Of a stretch of 64,000 nucleotides of DNA, positions 60,031-64,000 are shown piece after piece. The notes beneath the pieces were generated by a model. That model saw nothing but the letters and a program-made list of their open reading frames with translations. It did no database searches and was not told the DNA's origin. The first letter of the stretch is position 1. Each line of letters starts with the position of its first letter. A program made the position numbers and the translations under genes. The DNA comes from Macquaria australasica (taxonomy: Eukaryota; Chordata; Actinopteri; Centrarchiformes; Percichthyidae), in the NCBI GenBank assembly GCA_005408345.1, contig SEMN01000352.1, positions 434,001 through 498,000 on the forward strand. The letters are read 5' to 3'.

Positions 60031-61547
60031 CCAGAACATATATTCTGTTCCTAAATGGCAGCACAGAAATTAACACAAGCCTCCTCTCCATCATTCCTCC
60101 ACCCAACCCCACACAACGCAGAGTCAAGGGGTTGCTTACATACACAGAAGAGTATGAGGAAATACGTACTTTACATATATACAGTATAAACATACATGCG
60201 TGCACATACAAAGTCAAACCTACGTGTATCTATCTACTTACACGCAGACTGAATCAACACACAGAAGCGTCAGCCTCACTGTGCTCTATGTGTTGATGTA
60301 AGCTTCTTCCCATATCTTCTCTATACCTGTGTGTGTGTGTGTGTGTGTGTTTCTTTAGCCTTGGAGCTCTCAGGTTTAATGCCTCACATTTATTCCTCTC
60401 TCTGCCAGTCACTGTCACCATGCTACAGTCTCTCTTATCACCGTGAAATGCGACCTTTTGTTCCCATCGAATTCACGTTCACAGGCGAGTTATTACTCTT
60501 TAGCCCTTGTTGCCTCCACGCCCTTGAAGATAAAGTTAACACACTCAGCGAGTTTGCTTTGCCGCTGTAACTATAAATCTAGTTTATCGCTCAGTGGACG
60601 GGGAGAGAAACGAGCAAGCAGCCCTGTCAAGGGATAGCAGAGGGGCTTGTGAAGGAGGAGGGGGGCAGAGGGAGAGCGGCGTCTCACCCGTCGAGTCGCA
60701 GCTAGACCGCCCCTGGGGATCAAACTTGCTCAGGCGACAGGTGAATCAATCCGGCGGCAGTCAGCTAGATGGTGCACACATCCAGCGGCGTACGTGAGTG
60801 GAAAAGGAAAACACCGCTGTTACGCAGTGTGGGCTCTGCATGCCTCTGCCTGAGAAAGGCCAGCATCCCACAGAGACTAACTCACATTATGCATCGGGAA
60901 AAAATCAAACACTGCTTCTCTGAAGTCCCTCAGTGCCAATAACACCAGTATGTCAATCTGCTTTTATTAGCCAATCAGGTTGTCTACTACCAAGGTGATG
61001 GAGGGTTTATATAAGTTTTTAAAACCTGCAATAAATTTCCTGTAAAATTTGACAATATGTTTTTGCAAATTGAAAGTCCTAATCTATTATTGAGATGTTT
61101 TAGCATTTACTTTAAGTGGGTGGATCTCCCTGTCACAGTGCTGCCACCCTACCCAAAAACATCCTTTAGTCTGGGTTTCAGTGGAGAGTTTTTATTGTCC
61201 TATGATGAAGTAAATGCTGTCTGTGAAGCTTTTTCACTCTCAAAAGTAAACTCTATACAACTAAATGGTTGTATTCTTTGGCAGGAAAATTGTCTAATAT
61301 AAAGACACTCAATGTAGGCACAGAATGTGAGATGTAATGCTCTCTGTAGTAGATCAGCTGCTGCCTCTGCTGTGGAAATACAGTAATGTCAGGTAAAGGG
61401 GCTGGACTATTTGGAATTGTAGCACATAAAATTGGCTATTAGAGAAGCAGGTGCGCTTTGTTATAAAATGCTAGAGAATGTGACATCTTATGGTCATAAA
61501 CATTTTAGCCACTCTAGTGCCGTGGCTCTAGGAGTGACAGTGTCGGT

Positions 61548-61680
61548 GTCTCGGGTTGGTCCACCGCTTTGGTCTACCCCCAAATATCTCAACAGTTATT
61601 GGATGGATTGCTATGACATTCTGTACAGACATTGATGGTGCCCAAAGGATTAATCCTACTGAATTCTGTGATCCCCTAAG
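61548..61680 (+). repeat. Interspersed repeat family R1, truncated copy in the Shisa9 intron
   Basis: Contains ggttggtccaccgctttggt, aatatctcaacagttattgg, aatcctactgaattctgtga and tcccct, covering only the first quarter of the family before unrelated sequence begins. Confidence 0.65.
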
Positions 61681-62100
61681 CAGCTTCCAGTTTAAGATAC
61701 TGTTGAATGTGATGTAGGAAGATGCACGATGGGAACAAGCATGATTTAAAAATATATATATTTAAAAAGCTGAGCAGTTCCATCCCCACATACTGAGGAT
61801 CTACGTGTATTTCGCAGACCAGCCGTGAAACACTAACTTATTAATAGGCACGAAGGAACACGGTTGTCCTCTGGGATGAGCTACAAGTCTGCATCCAGGG
61901 ACCTTTATTAGTTGCCTTTCGCCTTGGCTGTAGTTAGAATTCGATAAAAGTGACCTTATACAGATGCACAGGGGGACAGTGGAGATGGCTATTGATTGAC
62001 AGAAGTGTGGCTTATCACCTGGACGGTAGACCATTGGGAAATGGCAGAGGCAATTAAAGAAGAGGGAAAAAAGGCAGTTGGGAAAATAGTGTTGATCTTA

Positions 62101-62440
62101 AGCCCAGTTCAGACCAAAGACTCATGCCGAGACGAGTTGAAACTAGCGACTAGATGAGACAGTGTATCGTTTCCATAGCAACGACTCTCTGTCCACCCTT
62201 CTATCTGCCGGCTTTTCAGGCTTTTTTTTTGTTATAGCTGGATATAATTTGAAGCGTCTTAAAACATAAATGAGGATACTGAGTAACTTGCTACAGTTGC
62301 ATTTCTAGTATTGAAGAAACGGAGAAACCATAAAAAAACGAGAGGTAACGTGCAGGTGGCGCCATCAGCCGGCTTGAGTCGAGCTGAGACGGGCCAGATC
62401 ACACCGCGTCTTGTTGCGAATCTTTGGTCTGAACTGGCCT
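62101..62440. mobile_element. PIF/Harbinger-like MITE, 340 bp, with TTA target duplication
   Basis: The termini AGCCCAGTTCAGACCAAAGA (62101-62120) and TCTTTGGTCTGAACTGGCCT (62421-62440) are inverted copies matching at 19 of 20. They are flanked by TTA on both sides (62098-62100 and 62441-62443). A 3-bp TWA duplication is the mark of PIF/Harbinger transposition. There is no transposase frame, so it would depend on a relative elsewhere. The interior holds an X-box-like GTTTCCATAGCAAC at about 62168. It lies in the Shisa9-like intron. Confidence 0.7.
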
Positions 62441-62647
62441 TTAGACTTGGCTCTATTTCTCATGGGCTCAACAGGCAGTGAAAACACCAGACTGTGCAGC
62501 AGAGGAGAAGAAAAGCAAAGTCCATTTATGTTGCTCAAGATTAGCGGCGCTCACACAAAGGTGACTTCAAAAAGAGCCACCGCTGGCATTTTGGTTTTGT
62601 TTGCTGTCATTTAGTCCCTCTCCCTCTCTGTCTCTCCCTCTCGTACT

Positions 62648-62648
<1 letters not shown>

Positions 62649-62721
<73 letters not shown>
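62649..62721 (+). repeat. (CA)n microsatellite, 73 bp
   Basis: About 36 uninterrupted CA units in the Shisa9-like intron, after a tccctctctgtctctc stretch. Confidence 0.95.
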
Positions 62722-62723
<2 letters not shown>

Positions 62724-62984
62724 TTTTCACAGCTTGTGTGTGACGTTCCCATCATTTGACTCACAGTAATGGCAGCTTGCCTCCTGGAATCCAGGGTTGC
62801 TGTATATCTCTGGACAGGTTTCCAATCATTTCATAGGAACCTCTTTGAATACCACTTATGGAATGGAAATCTGTCAGTCAAGTGTGAGCTCAAAGGGGGG
62901 AGGCCTCCCTTCAATTACAGAAATGGAATCAGATATGAGCTGCTATAAGGGAGGATCGAGATTAGCAGCCCAATGATCCTTTAA

Positions 62985-63400
62985 GGAGTGAGATGGAGTG
63001 TGATGGATTGAGGGGGGAGGTTAGGGGGTGAAGAGGAGATGGTGCATGTGGGAGGGGGAGACAAAAGAAGCAAAAAGAAAAGGTGAGTGAAAATGCAGAG
63101 GAGAGGGCAAGAGGTGGATAATAGAGGCGATAGGATATGAAAGAAGGAAAGAAGAGAAGATGGGAAATAGGGATAGGTGGGAGGGAAGGAGCAGGAGAGA
63201 AGGTGAGAGGAAATGAAGGAGGGAGAGAGAAAATCAGAGAGGGAGGGACTGGAGGAGGAAGATGAGGGAGAGAAAAACGAGCTAAGGTTAGAAGAGCAAA
63301 CAGAGGAAGGAAAATGGTCTAGGAGAAGTGGTGAAGGGCCATTTTAGATATAAAGAAGCAGAGAGGAAAAAGTTGGGTTTGAAAGGAGCTGAAGAGGAGG
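62985..63400 (+). repeat. Polypurine tract, about 400 bp
   Basis: The plus strand is overwhelmingly A/G, with GGGA, GAAGG and GAGA words and few pyrimidines. On the transcribed (minus) strand of the Shisa9-like gene this gives a polypyrimidine intron segment. No reading frame of interest. Confidence 0.75.
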
Positions 63401-63884
63401 AAGGGTAGAACATTGGCAGACATGTGCGAAAAGGTTTGAATGTAGTTTTTACATTGCTGCCTGGACCCAATTCAATCTTTGCAGAGAGGGCATTGTGCAG
63501 ACTCAAACGTACAAATTTGCCTCACTGTAAATAAACCAAACTAGTAGTTTTGTCCCATTAACTTGAAAAAGTGTTCACTTTACAGTACTTCCAACCATTT
63601 TTCAGAGCCCAGCGCAGCTTTTTAGATTGATTTGATTCCCTCCAAACATTCACTGTCTCAGAACATGTCAGTACATTATAAAAATCAACTTTCAGAGACT
63701 TTATACCGCCTCAGAATAGAAATCAATCACAGTGAAAACTTAGTCTGGTACATTTTTGTCAAAGTTATCGTTGGATAGTTATGCAGTTGGACTTTTCTGA
63801 GATACTGTTTCCCTGTTCATGTGGACAATAAAACACTGCCATTTGAATTTTCAATTAAAGTCCCCCTCCACTCCAAAATTGTTA

Positions 63885-64000
63885 CTAGGGGTGGGAATAT
63901 TTGAAAATCTCACGATTCCAGTTGATTCAGAATCAGTCCTTGATTCAAAACCGATCCTTCATTCAATACATGGAAGAGGTTTTCTCTCACTTTGTGCGAG
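63885..64000 (+). repeat. Possible hAT-like repeat end, cut by the window edge
   Basis: TAGGGGTGGGAATATTTGAA followed by alternating gattcag, cgattcc and aaaccgat blocks resembles the start of fish hAT-derived short elements (CAGGGGTG-type ends). Only one end is present. Confidence 0.3.

Larger units (their letters stand above)
58296..64000 (-). other. Intron of the Shisa9-like gene (continues past the window)
   Basis: The acceptor at 58296-58297 (minus-strand reading ttctctctctccctcttctgtcAG) shows that an intron lies to the right of the coding exon. I read both strands to 64000 for an exon encoding the KYASLKAV-like or membrane-proximal part of Shisa9 and found none, so the intron is at least 5.7 kb. 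Contents: nothing recognised at 58300-59500, an interspersed repeat at 59518-60030, a short (GT)n at 60328, a repeat fragment at 61548-61680, a Harbinger-like element at 62101-62440, a long (CA)n at 62649-62721 and a purine tract from about 62985. The presence of an intron is seen; its extent is inferred. Confidence 0.7.

Overview
The window looks like nuclear DNA of a teleost fish, probably a spiny-rayed (percomorph) species. It is AT-rich, full of long (CA)n/(TG)n microsatellites, and carries fish-type mobile elements: a 5'-truncated RTE/Rex3-like LINE, a decayed Tc1/mariner transposase, tRNA-derived SINEs, short inverted-repeat elements and several multi-copy unclassified repeats. There are no operons, bacterial signals or viral genes. 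Nearly all short open frames are microsatellite or repeat translations.

Only one host coding segment can be supported: the terminal coding exon of a Shisa-family AMPA-receptor auxiliary subunit gene on the minus strand (57418-58295). It ends in the type II PDZ ligand EVTV and matches the Shisa9 (CKAMP44) tail block by block. It has a clean splice acceptor at 58296-58297. The gene therefore continues leftwards as a 3' UTR (a weak polyA candidate lies near 55793) and rightwards as an intron that runs past 64000. The exon carries a seven-unit Met/Thr/Ser/Pro hexapeptide repeat and a His/Ser tract that are absent from the Shisa9 tail as I remember it.

Layout. 1-1980: microsatellites. 1985-3045: Tc1 transposase remnant split by a second repeat. 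3524-3622: long (AC)n. 4425-5000: two interspersed repeats. 6212-6867: truncated LINE with an 11-bp target-site duplication. 7160-19740: non-coding, with three blocks that look like conserved enhancers and one purine-rich tract. 19750-27520: three copies of one repeat family, one inverted, plus a small inverted-repeat element at 22496-22641. 28810-29030 and 35877-36092: two copies of one non-coding segment 7 kb apart. 29600-29748: SINE. 31735-32300 and 42365-42875: opposite-strand copies of another family. 36281-36336: two perfect RFX X-box matches 42 bp apart in a CpG-rich block. 39395-39515 and 48225-48360: inverted copies of a fourth family. 39925-40470 and 46108-46385: decayed LINE ends. 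44400-44745: diverged tandem duplication. 51023-51395: candidate SINE. 52047-52581 and 62101-62440: inverted-repeat elements, the second with PIF/Harbinger-type ends. 59518-60030: another interspersed repeat. 62985-63400: long purine tract.

The rest reads as the gene-poor flank and intron of a large neuronal gene. Function, if any, is likely cis-regulatory. All homology statements come from reading and memory; no search was run.
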